Positions 16,691 to 24,993 of a stretch of DNA of 64,000 nucleotides are shown here, one piece after another. The stretch covers positions 62,001-126,000 of the forward strand of contig JACQXA010000001.1 in assembly GCA_016208975.1 (NCBI GenBank). Direction: 5' to 3'. A program made the position numbers and the translations under genes. How positions within the stretch are numbered: the first letter of the stretch is position 1; every line of letters begins with the position of its first letter. The notes beneath the pieces were generated by a model that was given only the letters and a program-made list of their open reading frames with translations, made no database searches and was not told the DNA's origin. The stretch comes from Nitrospinota bacterium. GTDB taxonomy: Bacteria > Nitrospinota_A > UBA7883 > JACRLM01.

Positions 16691-19207
16691 TTACAAATAA
16701 CCCCACTTCCTCATGAGGGTTTCCAGCTCCGAGTCCAGCTTGGCTCCCTCGGCTTGATCGGCCCGCCACTTGCGGAACGGTATGTTCACTATGTAAACGC
16801 CGTCTTTTTTCATCCGCTCGTCGGCCAGCCGTTCCGGGTCGCCCAGGAAGAAATGCTCTTTCCCGGCGGTCACGGTTACAGGGCCGGCAGGGGCGGGGAG
16901 CGCCATGGAACCCAGGTTTACGCTACCTTCCGCCAGCGGATTGCCATCGCCGTCCATGGTTTTTATAGTTACAGGGGCGTTGAACGGCTCCACCTCGAAG
17001 AATATACGCACATGGCTACCGATTCCTTTGAGATTTACAACGCGCCTGTTGGTTGCGCTTTCATCCACTGCGGTTTTCAAATTAGGGTTGCCTTCCGCCG
17101 GGGCTGTTTCCAGAAACACAAACCTGCCGGTGGTGGATATGTCCAGCCGGATACTCTTTAGCTTGTCCACCCCCCGGGCTGTAATCTTGTGGATGTTTAT
17201 ATGCTCGGGATATTCACTGTCGAACCGCTCACGCAACTTAACGGTCAATTCGGTATTGGTTTGGGATAGGTCTTGGGTTTCAGCGGGATCGGCGTTGATG
17301 TCGTAAACTTCCTCACGCACGGAACGGGGTTTTTTTAAAGCCCCATCCAAAGTTCGCGGCATTTCCAGCCCGCGCCGGAGATATTTAAAACCGTCCGGCG
17401 TTACCATGCTCCACACTTGCTCACCTTCGGCGGTAAGGATCCGGGTTTTCAAACCCTCCGGGGCGTCGCCGCCTTTCATGATGGGGGCCAGGCTTTGGCC
17501 GTCCCACTTTACTTTAGTGTTCAGGCCAGCCAAATCCGCAAGCGTTGGAGCCAAATCAAAAAGCCCGGCCTGGGCGTTGCTGGTCAAACCGCGCTTTGCG
17601 TCAGTGGCGCCATTAATGATCAACGGAACCCTGATCTCTTCTTCGTAAAGGGTATGGGTGTGGGTGGCTGTGATAAGTTCATAATCCCCCTTGGGATGCG
17701 CCTTGAACGCGCCGTTACGATAAATCACAATGCCATGGTCGGCCGTTACCACAATTATGGAGTTTTTCGACAACCCCAGCTTGTCCAGCGCCGTAAGGAA
17801 TTTGCCAAGATAATCGTCGGCATAGGCCGCCACGCCCCGGAACATCATGGCCTGGGGATTGAGTAGATATCGGGACTGCGTAGTTAGCCCGCGCAGGAAA
17901 TATTTCACCGGCGGGCGGAAAGGGCTGTGGGCGGTGTTAAGCGTGAACATCATGAAGAACCGCTCGTCCCGGTGGACTTTAAGCCATCTTATGCCTTCGG
18001 TGGTGACAAACTCCGTGTCGAAAGGCTGGCGCTGTATGTCTATGGCCTCATCGAATCCCAAATGAAGCCCTACGGGCCCGCCATCGTAAACGAAGGGGTT
18101 GTTCCCAACAGAGATGGTGGTGTAACCGTTTTTCCGGAACTCCTCCGCCAGCGAAGGGATGGAACGCCGGTTATAAACGGCTTTTTCCTCTTTCAGATAA
18201 CTCCACCGGTCGGCGTATCCGAACTTGGGAACCACCGTTCCGGTGAAAATGGAAGCGAACGACCCGCGTGACCAGTTTCCGTGGGACCGGACGTTGTTAA
18301 AATTCACCCCATCCGCCGCCAGCCTGTCCATGTTAGGCGTAAGGCCAGCCACTTCCGGATTGTTGGCGCCTACAAAATCCGCCCGCAAAGTGTCCAATAC
18401 CACCACAATTACGTTCGGCTTGCCGTTATGCGCTGGAGTGTAAATCCGCGGCAGGCCGATAAAACCGTGGGACAGGGAGTTATCCGCGGATTTGGCTGTG
18501 AAAGTGAGGGTAACCTTTTTACCGGCGAAATGGGCCAGGCTAACCTCGTGTTCGTGCCATTTACCGTTCCACCAGCCGGAATCTATCTTGATAAATTTAA
18601 TAAAAGAGCGGTAAAGCTCATCGTTTTCGCTCCAGGGGAATTTTGGCTCCGGCCCGCGCCGGTCATTGAACAACGTTTGTTTATTTCCCGCCGCATCCTG
18701 GGCAGTCAAAGTAAAAGTCACAGGCGCCAGCTCTTTTTCGTTGAGTCTGCTTAGTATTGAGCTTGAGAAACGAAGCGTGGCGCCTTCGGGAATTTCGAGG
18801 GTGTATGAAACTTCCGCCGGGGTAGGCATGTATAGGGCGTTCATCTGCCGCAGGAACATGGCGTGTTTGCCCTGGGTCATGCTGACGGCGGTTTTAGCGT
18901 TATTCGCAAGTTTGGCGAAGGGGTATTCGGCGAAAAAATCCACTCCGCCCAACGCTCCCAATCCCACGGGAAGGCTGGGAGCCCACACCTTGGCGTTGTC
19001 CAGTTCGAAGAGGAGGTCCTTATAAACTGTCAATGGCTGTTTTGGCGAAGTGTCCGCGTCTTTCAAAACCTCCAGCGGATCGTCCACCCTGGCGGGGTTC
19101 GGCAAGGCGAATATCATGTAGAAAGCGAACCACCCCGTGAATACCACCAGAAATGTAATCGCCAGCGCCTTGGCCAGGCGGCGGGCGAGGCGGGGAATGG
19201 TCACCAT
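16691..19207 (-). CDS. Membrane-anchored sulfatase-fold enzyme (Ser nucleophile)
   Basis: An 838-residue protein with one N-terminal membrane helix (about 14-36) and a large periplasmic part. A beta-rich region (about 120-265) precedes the alkaline-phosphatase-superfamily domain, which starts at VIVVVLDTLRAD. The catalytic segment reads NWSRGSFASIFTGT; alignment with the sulfatase C/S-x-P-S-R motif places Ser at the nucleophile position and lacks the Pro and Arg, so formylglycine maturation is not expected. Later metal ligands are in VVTADHGI. It could be a sulfatase, phosphodiesterase or phosphoethanolamine-type transferase. It overlaps the upstream paralogous gene by seven bases, so they form an operon. 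Confidence 0.8.
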   Translation of the reverse strand: MVTIPRLARRLAKALAITFLVVFTGWFAFYMIFALPNPARVDDPLEVLKDADTSPKQPLTVYKDLLFELDNAKVWAPSLPVGLGALGGVDFFAEYPFAKLANNAKTAVSMTQGKHAMFLRQMNALYMPTPAEVSYTLEIPEGATLRFSSSILSRLNEKELAPVTFTLTAQDAAGNKQTLFNDRRGPEPKFPWSENDELYRSFIKFIKIDSGWWNGKWHEHEVSLAHFAGKKVTLTFTAKSADNSLSHGFIGLPRIYTPAHNGKPNVIVVVLDTLRADFVGANNPEVAGLTPNMDRLAADGVNFNNVRSHGNWSRGSFASIFTGTVVPKFGYADRWSYLKEEKAVYNRRSIPSLAEEFRKNGYTTISVGNNPFVYDGGPVGLHLGFDEAIDIQRQPFDTEFVTTEGIRWLKVHRDERFFMMFTLNTAHSPFRPPVKYFLRGLTTQSRYLLNPQAMMFRGVAAYADDYLGKFLTALDKLGLSKNSIIVVTADHGIVIYRNGAFKAHPKGDYELITATHTHTLYEEEIRVPLIINGATDAKRGLTSNAQAGLFDLAPTLADLAGLNTKVKWDGQSLAPIMKGGDAPEGLKTRILTAEGEQVWSMVTPDGFKYLRRGLEMPRTLDGALKKPRSVREEVYDINADPAETQDLSQTNTELTVKLRERFDSEYPEHINIHKITARGVDKLKSIRLDISTTGRFVFLETAPAEGNPNLKTAVDESATNRRVVNLKGIGSHVRIFFEVEPFNAPVTIKTMDGDGNPLAEGSVNLGSMALPAPAGPVTVTAGKEHFFLGDPERLADERMKKDGVYIVNIPFRKWRADQAEGAKLDSELETLMRKWGYL

Positions 19208-21288
19208 GAATAATCCCGCCGGTCGAACAGATAGCCCTGGTATTCCTTGGTGGAATTTTCCGGCCGGGCCACCTCATTCAGCTTGCCCATCATTTTGCGC
19301 AGGGCCTCGGGATTCTCTTTGGAAATGTCATGTTGCTCCTCCGGGTCATTCCCCAAGTCATAAAGCTCCGTCACCACCCCGTTTTCGGTGGGCATCACTA
19401 TCAACTTGTGGGCGCCGTCGGAAACGGCCCGGTGTTTGGCCATCACCACCAGCGGCTGATAACGCTTCTTTAACGCAACTTCGTTCCGCCAGTCCGGATC
19501 CACCTCGCAAAGCTGTGTGATGCCGGGATAATGTATCCGCGAATTCTGGAAGAAGAATGGTCCCTCGTCCACATACCACAGGCCGGACTCGGTGTAAGTT
19601 AGCCGGTGGCCGGTCTCGGCGCCGCTGATAAAGGGCAGGACCGATTTCCCTTCCGCGTGGAACTTGTCGTACCCGGCAAGCTCGGCCATGGTGGGGGCCA
19701 GGTCAATCATCCTGGTCTGGTAATCCACCTTCACTCCTTTGTTTTTTAGCCAGGGGGCGTGGATTACCACCGGCACGGTAATGGCGTGGGGCCCTCGCAA
19801 ATGGTTGCCGTGGCCTATCTCGGCCCGGTATTCGAAGAAGTTCTCCCCATGGTCGCCGGTGACGATTATAGCGGTGTCTTCGCCGTAACCCATGGCGGCC
19901 AATGTTTCTCTCAGTCTGCCTATCTGCTCGTCGGTGGCGCGCAGGCCGCCGTCGAACAGGTCTATCACCTGCTGGACGTCGGCGGGGGTGTCGTTATCGT
20001 TTTTCATCAACAGGTTCTTTTTCTGGAACCTGTAATTGCCGCGATATGCCGGGTCGGCATACTGCCGGTAATATGGCCCCGGCGCGGCATATGGCATGTG
20101 CGTGGCGGAATAGAATATCGCCAGGAAAAACGGTTTCTCCCCCCGGAACGAGCGCAGGGTTTTAATGGCCTTGTCCGTAAGCGCCGCAGGGTCGCAATTA
20201 TAAGAAAGTTCCCGGATGGAAGGGAAAAGCGTGTGCCCCAGCGGATTGTTGAAAAATGCCAGCGCCGCCGGATGTATCTCCAGGTTGCGCATTTTCACCA
20301 CTTCGTCGAAGGTCAGGTCCGGCGTGTCCACCGTTTGGAACCCGAAATCTATCCGGGGGAAAATGTCCCCGGCGAAATCGGATACCACCGCTGTTTGCCA
20401 CCCGTCCTGGGCCAGGATTTTAGGCAGGGGAGGGTGGACGAGCCTTCTTTGTTCCGCCGTTGGGAACATGTGGCGCACACCATGACTCATGGGGTAAACC
20501 CCCGTCATCATGGAGACCCAACTGGGGAACGTGCGGGGCAGGTCCACAATGTTTTTCGTGAACAGGGCCCCTTCCCGCGCCAAATCGTCTATTTCCGGCG
20601 TGGTGTCCCTTTTGTATCCATTGCTGGTAAGGTGATCGGCCCGCAAAGAATCCAGAACGATCAATACTACGTTCCGCTTTTGGGAATGAGGCGTCTGGGC
20701 CGGGATGGCCCCGGCGATTTCCCATAACAGGAACACCGCCACCGCCGAAACCGTGGCCGCCGCCCGTTTCTTTGAAAACGTCACCCATTGCGTGATGGAT
20801 ACGGCTGGAGCTAGCGCAAGACCTGCGATCAATGTGTATAAAGCCCAATCGGCCCAGGCAGGCTCAATATATGCCGTTGGGGAGAACACAATTTCCCTCA
20901 GCCACGGTTTGCCATCCAGGAACGGCCCGTCGTAAAACTGGGGCTGGTGTAGCAGTGTCTTGAACTGCGCCGAGACGAAAATAAGAATGGGCGCGCCGAG
21001 GGTTGCTATCCAGCCGCCGCCGAACTTGCGGGCATAAAGGCCCCCAAGCAGGCCGCTAATGCCGCCAATAGCTACGAAAACAGCCAAAATGTATATCTGG
21101 TAACCGATGTTGAACCAGAAATAGTTGGACTCCACAAAATCCTGCAGAGTCTTGTCCGTCTCGCCCATAACCTCAAAACCGGAATAGGCGCCGATTTCCA
21201 GCAGGAACCACGCGGCGAATATAAGCCCGCCCGCCAGGATGGCGCGTTTGAGGGATGGGCTTTTTCCCGGTTTAAAAGGAATGTTCAC
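19201..21288 (-). CDS. Multi-spanning membrane sulfatase-fold enzyme (Thr nucleophile)
   Basis: A 695-residue protein with about five N-terminal membrane helices (to residue 195) and a periplasmic alkaline-phosphatase-superfamily domain beginning VVLIVLDSLRADHLTSNGY. The catalytic segment RTFPSWVSMMTGVYP keeps the x-P-S pattern but has Thr where true sulfatases have Cys or Ser, as in phosphoglycerol and phosphoethanolamine transferases of the LtaS/EptA type. IVTGDHGENFFEY supplies metal ligands. The topology also resembles LtaS. The substrate is unknown; lipid, glycan or lipopolysaccharide head-group modification is a reasonable inference. It is the upstream partner of the 838-residue gene. 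Confidence 0.8.
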   Translation of the reverse strand: MNIPFKPGKSPSLKRAILAGGLIFAAWFLLEIGAYSGFEVMGETDKTLQDFVESNYFWFNIGYQIYILAVFVAIGGISGLLGGLYARKFGGGWIATLGAPILIFVSAQFKTLLHQPQFYDGPFLDGKPWLREIVFSPTAYIEPAWADWALYTLIAGLALAPAVSITQWVTFSKKRAAATVSAVAVFLLWEIAGAIPAQTPHSQKRNVVLIVLDSLRADHLTSNGYKRDTTPEIDDLAREGALFTKNIVDLPRTFPSWVSMMTGVYPMSHGVRHMFPTAEQRRLVHPPLPKILAQDGWQTAVVSDFAGDIFPRIDFGFQTVDTPDLTFDEVVKMRNLEIHPAALAFFNNPLGHTLFPSIRELSYNCDPAALTDKAIKTLRSFRGEKPFFLAIFYSATHMPYAAPGPYYRQYADPAYRGNYRFQKKNLLMKNDNDTPADVQQVIDLFDGGLRATDEQIGRLRETLAAMGYGEDTAIIVTGDHGENFFEYRAEIGHGNHLRGPHAITVPVVIHAPWLKNKGVKVDYQTRMIDLAPTMAELAGYDKFHAEGKSVLPFISGAETGHRLTYTESGLWYVDEGPFFFQNSRIHYPGITQLCEVDPDWRNEVALKKRYQPLVVMAKHRAVSDGAHKLIVMPTENGVVTELYDLGNDPEEQHDISKENPEALRKMMGKLNEVARPENSTKEYQGYLFDRRDYSW

Positions 21289-21295
21289 GGTTTAA

Positions 21296-21973
21296 TCAGT
21301 CGGCGAAAATTTCTTCCAGCGCGGGCATCTTGTGGATGGTTATCTTCTTTCCGTCCACCGAGATCACCCCGTCTTCCCGCAATTTTTTCAGGCTCCGTTC
21401 CACCACTTCGAAAGAGGTGCCAATAATCTCGGCCATGTCTTTTCTTGTCATGTTCAGCGTTAAAGCCACTCCGCCGGGAGTGGTTACGCCCATATCGGCT
21501 GAAAGTTTGGACAACAACCGGGCCAGGCGTTTTTCCACGGGTTGCACGGCGATGGAGCCCAGGTTGGCGGTAAGCTCCCTAAGTTTTGCGCCAAGCCCCA
21601 CTATCATCATTACAGGCACTTCCGGCGCTTTCCTGAAAAGCTCCAGGAACGTTTCGGAAGGAATGGCGGCCGCCGTCACCTCATCCATGGCCACGCAGGA
21701 GGCTGGGTATGGCTTGCTGTCCACCGCCGCCACTTCCGCCACCATCTGCCCCGGGCCGAATATGCCCATGATTGCGTTTTTTCCGCTGGCGAATTCTTTA
21801 ACTATCTTTACGCTACCTTTCACTACCAGGTAAACCTTGTGGGCGTCCTCACCCTCATGGAACAGGTAGTCTCCCTTGGTGTAATTCCTGATTGCCATCC
21901 GGGACGCCAGCCACGAAGCGGTTTCATCGGAAAGTTTTGAAAACAGCCGTATCTTCTTAAGTTGTTCGTTCAT
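21296..21973 (-). CDS. Crp/Fnr-family transcriptional regulator
   Basis: A 225-residue regulator with an N-terminal cyclic-nucleotide-binding-like sensor domain (about 10-125; GDYLFHEGEDAHKVYLVVKGSVKI) and a C-terminal Crp-type winged helix (about 150-220) with recognition helix region RKDMAEIIGTSFEVVERSLKKL. It has no FNR-type N-terminal cysteine cluster, so it is not an O2-sensing FNR; DNR- or HcpR-like heme/NO sensing or nucleotide binding remain possible. It is transcribed away from the oxidase/DUF1858 fusion, with a palindromic FNR-like box in the shared 124-bp gap. It ends eight bases before the sulfatase-fold operon and may be co-transcribed with it. Confidence 0.88.
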   Translation of the reverse strand: MNEQLKKIRLFSKLSDETASWLASRMAIRNYTKGDYLFHEGEDAHKVYLVVKGSVKIVKEFASGKNAIMGIFGPGQMVAEVAAVDSKPYPASCVAMDEVTAAAIPSETFLELFRKAPEVPVMMIVGLGAKLRELTANLGSIAVQPVEKRLARLLSKLSADMGVTTPGGVALTLNMTRKDMAEIIGTSFEVVERSLKKLREDGVISVDGKKITIHKMPALEEIFAD

Positions 21974-22017
21974 TATTCAAAGGTTCGTTTAGAATAACTT
22001 TTAAGTTTATCAGCTTT

Positions 22018-22031
22018 ATGATTTTCATCAT
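22018..22031 (+). promoter_or_regulatory. FNR/CRP-like binding site ATGATTTTCATCAT
   Basis: A perfect 5-bp inverted repeat with a 4-base centre, the geometry of FNR (TTGAT-N4-ATCAA). It lies between the divergent regulator and oxidase-like genes, 67 bases before the latter. The adjacent Crp/Fnr-type protein is the obvious candidate binder. Confidence 0.55.
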
Positions 22032-22097
22032 AGGGGATGATTACCGGATGATTTATGTTCAAATTGTACTGGTTTATTCGATGTTGAAAGGTTTGGA

Positions 22098-23075
22098 ATG
22101 GACAAGAACGCGAAACTGTTTATAAAGGCCTCCATAATTTACCTTGGGCTGGGCGTTTTCATGGGGTTTCATCTGGCGGTTTTCGAACACGCCAGGGCGG
22201 AGCTACGGTTCGTCCACGTCCACATGATGTTGCTGGGGTTCTTGTCCATGATGATATACGGCGTGGCCTATCACATCCTTCCCCGGTTCAACGCCAGGCC
22301 TGTGCCTTACCCCGCGCTTATCCCCGTCCATTTCTGGCTGGCCAACATCGGGCTTTGGACAATGTCCGCGTTTTACATCATGGGCGGGTACTGGACGGGA
22401 GGCATGCCAAGAGCATTGTTCGGCGCGGCCGGGGCGCTGGAGGGTATCGCCATTTTCATATTCATCGTGAACATCTGGGGGGTTCTGAAGGAAGAAGACG
22501 CGCCCGCCGAGGCGGAAAAGTTCCCGGTGACCCCCACGCCAAGTCCCACTACCCCGACAGCCCCATCAGGCGGGGAGCCGGTAAAAGTGGGCCCTTCCAT
22601 GAAAATAGGGGACATTCTGGATAAATGGCCCCATCTGGAAGAGATATTTAACCAGCACGGGCTGGACAGCGTGGCCAATCCATCGGCCCGCGCCACCGTT
22701 GGCAAGATGATTACCCTGGAAATGGCCGCAAAGAAGGCTGGCGTGGGATTATTCAATCTCATCGCCGCGTTGGAGGGGAAAAAACTTGTAACAGGTTCAG
22801 ATGAGGATGCGCAGGCTCCGGCGCATCCGCAGGGTTATCTCAAGCTGGGCGCCCAGATTGAACGGGGAAGCCTGGCCCACGCCAAAACGCAGATAGGCAA
22901 CCTGCTGGAGGTCTATCCGGAAGTGAAGCCCGTGTTCGAGAGCAATTACGGCTCCGCATGTTTCACCTGCCCAGGCCAGAAGACGGAAACGGTGGAGCAG
23001 ACAGCCATGATGCACAACATGCCTGTTGAGAAAATCCTTGACGAAATAAATGGCATTATCCAGAATGTAATATAG
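22098..23075 (+). CDS. Heme-copper-oxidase-like membrane domain fused to two DUF1858 domains
   Basis: A 325-residue protein. Residues 1-135 form four membrane helices resembling the first helices of cbb3/NOR subunit I, with histidines in FVHVHMMLLGF, YHILPRF and PVHFWLANIG; similar 4-helix proteins are often annotated as cytochrome oxidase subunit I, but the catalytic helices are missing. A Pro/Thr-rich linker (about 145-165) leads to two DUF1858 (ScdA N-terminal) domains. The second has SACFTCPGQKTETVEQTA, matching the hybrid-cluster-protein-associated redox-disulfide pattern; the first lacks the cysteines. The divergent Crp/Fnr gene and palindrome suggest control by low O2 or nitrosative stress. 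A possible heme/NO sensor or redox adaptor; the function is inferred. Confidence 0.75.
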   Translation: MDKNAKLFIKASIIYLGLGVFMGFHLAVFEHARAELRFVHVHMMLLGFLSMMIYGVAYHILPRFNARPVPYPALIPVHFWLANIGLWTMSAFYIMGGYWTGGMPRALFGAAGALEGIAIFIFIVNIWGVLKEEDAPAEAEKFPVTPTPSPTTPTAPSGGEPVKVGPSMKIGDILDKWPHLEEIFNQHGLDSVANPSARATVGKMITLEMAAKKAGVGLFNLIAALEGKKLVTGSDEDAQAPAHPQGYLKLGAQIERGSLAHAKTQIGNLLEVYPEVKPVFESNYGSACFTCPGQKTETVEQTAMMHNMPVEKILDEINGIIQNVI

Positions 23076-23148
23076 CGGCTGAAATTATAGCCGGTTCTCA
23101 TCAAACAAAGGATGGACAACATGAAACGCGGAAATAACGCCGATTGCG

Positions 23149-23179
23149 CCGCTGTAAATAGCGGGTCAGCGGGTTTTTT
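23149..23179 (+). terminator. Rho-independent terminator after the oxidase/DUF1858 gene
   Basis: Stem CCGCTG/CAGCGG with a 12-base loop followed by GTTTTTT, 73 bases past the stop codon. Confidence 0.6.
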
Positions 23180-23258
23180 GCGTTTTACCCAACCCCAATT
23201 CCGCAAAAAGCCCCAACAAGGCGCAAAGGCGCGCGCCCAACAAGCGGCGCGGGCCTAA

Positions 23259-23289
23259 CCGGCGGCTTCGAAAGCCATACCGGTTTTTT
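23259..23289 (+). terminator. Second terminator-like hairpin upstream of the glutamate synthase genes
   Basis: Outer stem CCGG/CCGG and inner stem GGCTT/AAGCC followed by six T. It lies 135 bases before the glutamate synthase start; it may back up the first terminator or attenuate the synthase transcript. Confidence 0.5.
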
Positions 23290-23424
23290 CTAACACAATC
23301 AGTTAGTTTTAGGTTTGCGCCTGACCATGGAATTGTTAAAATTCACGTTTACGGTTTTTTTGGATATGGATAGTTTTTCACCCTATTGCGCCCCTGCCGG
23401 GGGTGAAGAGGCGAAAGAAGGAAG

Positions 23425-24993
23425 ATGAGCGGATATGTAGTTCCCCTCTGGGAAAACAAAACGGCCCCTTGCGGCGGCCTTAACGGTTGCCCGGCCAATA
23501 CCGATATAGCGGCGGCCCTTCACGCGCTGTCCCGCAACGAGCCCGGAAAGGCCTGGCGCATCATGATGGACAGCCACCCGTTAAGGGGGGTGCTGGGCCG
23601 TGTTTGTTACGGTTTTTGCGAAACGCCCTGCAACAGGGGCAAGTTCGACCAGGCGATTTCCATACAGATGCTAGAGTCGGTGATCGGCGACCACGGGTTC
23701 GATCCTTCCTACCGCCCGGCAATGGCGGCTCGCAACGGCAAAAAGGTGTTGATAGTGGGCGCTGGCCCCGCCGGTCTTGCGGCTGGCTGGTTCCTCAACC
23801 TCGCCGGGTACAAGGTGGATATCCACGAGGCGGATGAAAAGGCCGGTGGCGTATTAAGATACGGCATCCCCCAGTACAGGCTTCCCAGGGAAGCGCTGGA
23901 CAGGGAGATAGGCCTTATAGAAGCATGTGGCGTGGAAATAAAAACCGGCAAGAAAACAACCCCCGCTGACGTGAAAAAACTCTTGGTCAACGGGTATCAT
24001 GCGGCCATCGTGGCCACCGGCGCCGGGAATGGCAGGAAAGCCGGAATAACCGGCGAAGACAAAACTTTAAACGGTATCGAGTTCCTTCGCGCCGTCAACA
24101 CCGGCAAAACCGGCCCAAACCATTTCACCGGGAAGAAAGTGGTGGTAATAGGCGGTGGTAACGTGGCCATGGACGCATGCCGGTGCGCCACCCGGCTTGG
24201 GGCCGTATCGGTGAACACACTCTACCGCCGGACAGAAAACGAAATGCCAGCCCACGCAAATGAAGTGAAGCAGGCGCGGGAAGAAGGGGTGGTGTTCGAG
24301 TTCCTGGTGGCGCCGGAATCTTACGACGGCAAGGTTTTGAAGAGCCGGAAAATGCGCCTTTCCGGCGACGACGAGTCGGGCCGGGGCAAGCCTGTTCCCA
24401 CCGGCGAAGTGATAACCACCCCGGCGGACGTGGTGATAATGGCCATCGGCCAGGAGCCGGAGAAATGGGAGATGACCGGCGTCTCCAACGTTTTCTTCGC
24501 CGGTGACGTTTTGCCGGACTCCAGGGGGACCGTCATACACTCCATCGCCGCGGGCAAAAAAACGGCTGAGGGCGTTCACAAGCTTCTTTCCGGAGCCTCC
24601 ATGTTCGCCCCGTCGGGTGAAGAGGTCACCTACGACAAGATGAACGTGAAACGCTATTTCGTTGAATCAGCGCGGATACGCAACCGCACGGCCCCCGCTA
24701 AAAAGCGGATTGCCGGTTTTGAAGTGATTGAGCAGGTTGTAACCCTGGAAGAGGGCATTCTGGAATCAAACAGGTGTTTCCGGTGCGGCATGTGCATCGG
24801 AGGGTTGAACTCCGATTGCGACTGGTGTTTCCGCGCATGTGGAGATAAAAAGGGAATAGAGAAGGCCATGGTGGAATGGACCCCTGAGGGGAAGCTGTTC
24901 AGCCGGGGCGATGATTGCGATTACTGCGGCCGGTGCTGGGAGGATTGCCCCCGTTACGTGGTGCGGCCTGTGGAAGTGGAGGAGGTGGAATGA
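23425..24993 (+). CDS. Glutamate synthase NADPH-oxidoreductase (small-subunit-like) with ferredoxin domain
   Basis: A 522-residue flavoprotein that moves electrons from NAD(P)H toward glutamate synthase. The N-terminal [4Fe-4S]-binding region has CGGLNGCPANTD and VCYGFCETPCNRG; the FAD site is VLIVGAGPAGLAAGWFL (about 108-125) and the NADP site VVVIGGGNVAMDACR (about 238-255). The C-terminal extension (about 450-515) adds ferredoxin-like cysteine clusters, CFRCGMCIGGLNSDCDWC and CDYCGRCWEDCP, absent from classical GltD. It is the first of four genes forming a split glutamate synthase and overlaps the next start by four bases. The start follows GAAGGAAG. Confidence 0.9.
   Translation: MSGYVVPLWENKTAPCGGLNGCPANTDIAAALHALSRNEPGKAWRIMMDSHPLRGVLGRVCYGFCETPCNRGKFDQAISIQMLESVIGDHGFDPSYRPAMAARNGKKVLIVGAGPAGLAAGWFLNLAGYKVDIHEADEKAGGVLRYGIPQYRLPREALDREIGLIEACGVEIKTGKKTTPADVKKLLVNGYHAAIVATGAGNGRKAGITGEDKTLNGIEFLRAVNTGKTGPNHFTGKKVVVIGGGNVAMDACRCATRLGAVSVNTLYRRTENEMPAHANEVKQAREEGVVFEFLVAPESYDGKVLKSRKMRLSGDDESGRGKPVPTGEVITTPADVVIMAIGQEPEKWEMTGVSNVFFAGDVLPDSRGTVIHSIAAGKKTAEGVHKLLSGASMFAPSGEEVTYDKMNVKRYFVESARIRNRTAPAKKRIAGFEVIEQVVTLEEGILESNRCFRCGMCIGGLNSDCDWCFRACGDKKGIEKAMVEWTPEGKLFSRGDDCDYCGRCWEDCPRYVVRPVEVEEVE

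Noticed and set aside
19759-20727. 322-codon open frame on the plus strand
   Set aside because: It is antisense to the Thr-nucleophile sulfatase-fold gene; no motifs, and the other strand encodes a coherent domain.
23121-23258. ORF of 45 residues between the oxidase fusion and glutamate synthase genes
   Set aside because: It reads through a terminator hairpin, is low-complexity (Gln/Ala/Arg) at the end and has only a weak AAAGGA site; kept only as a possible leader peptide.
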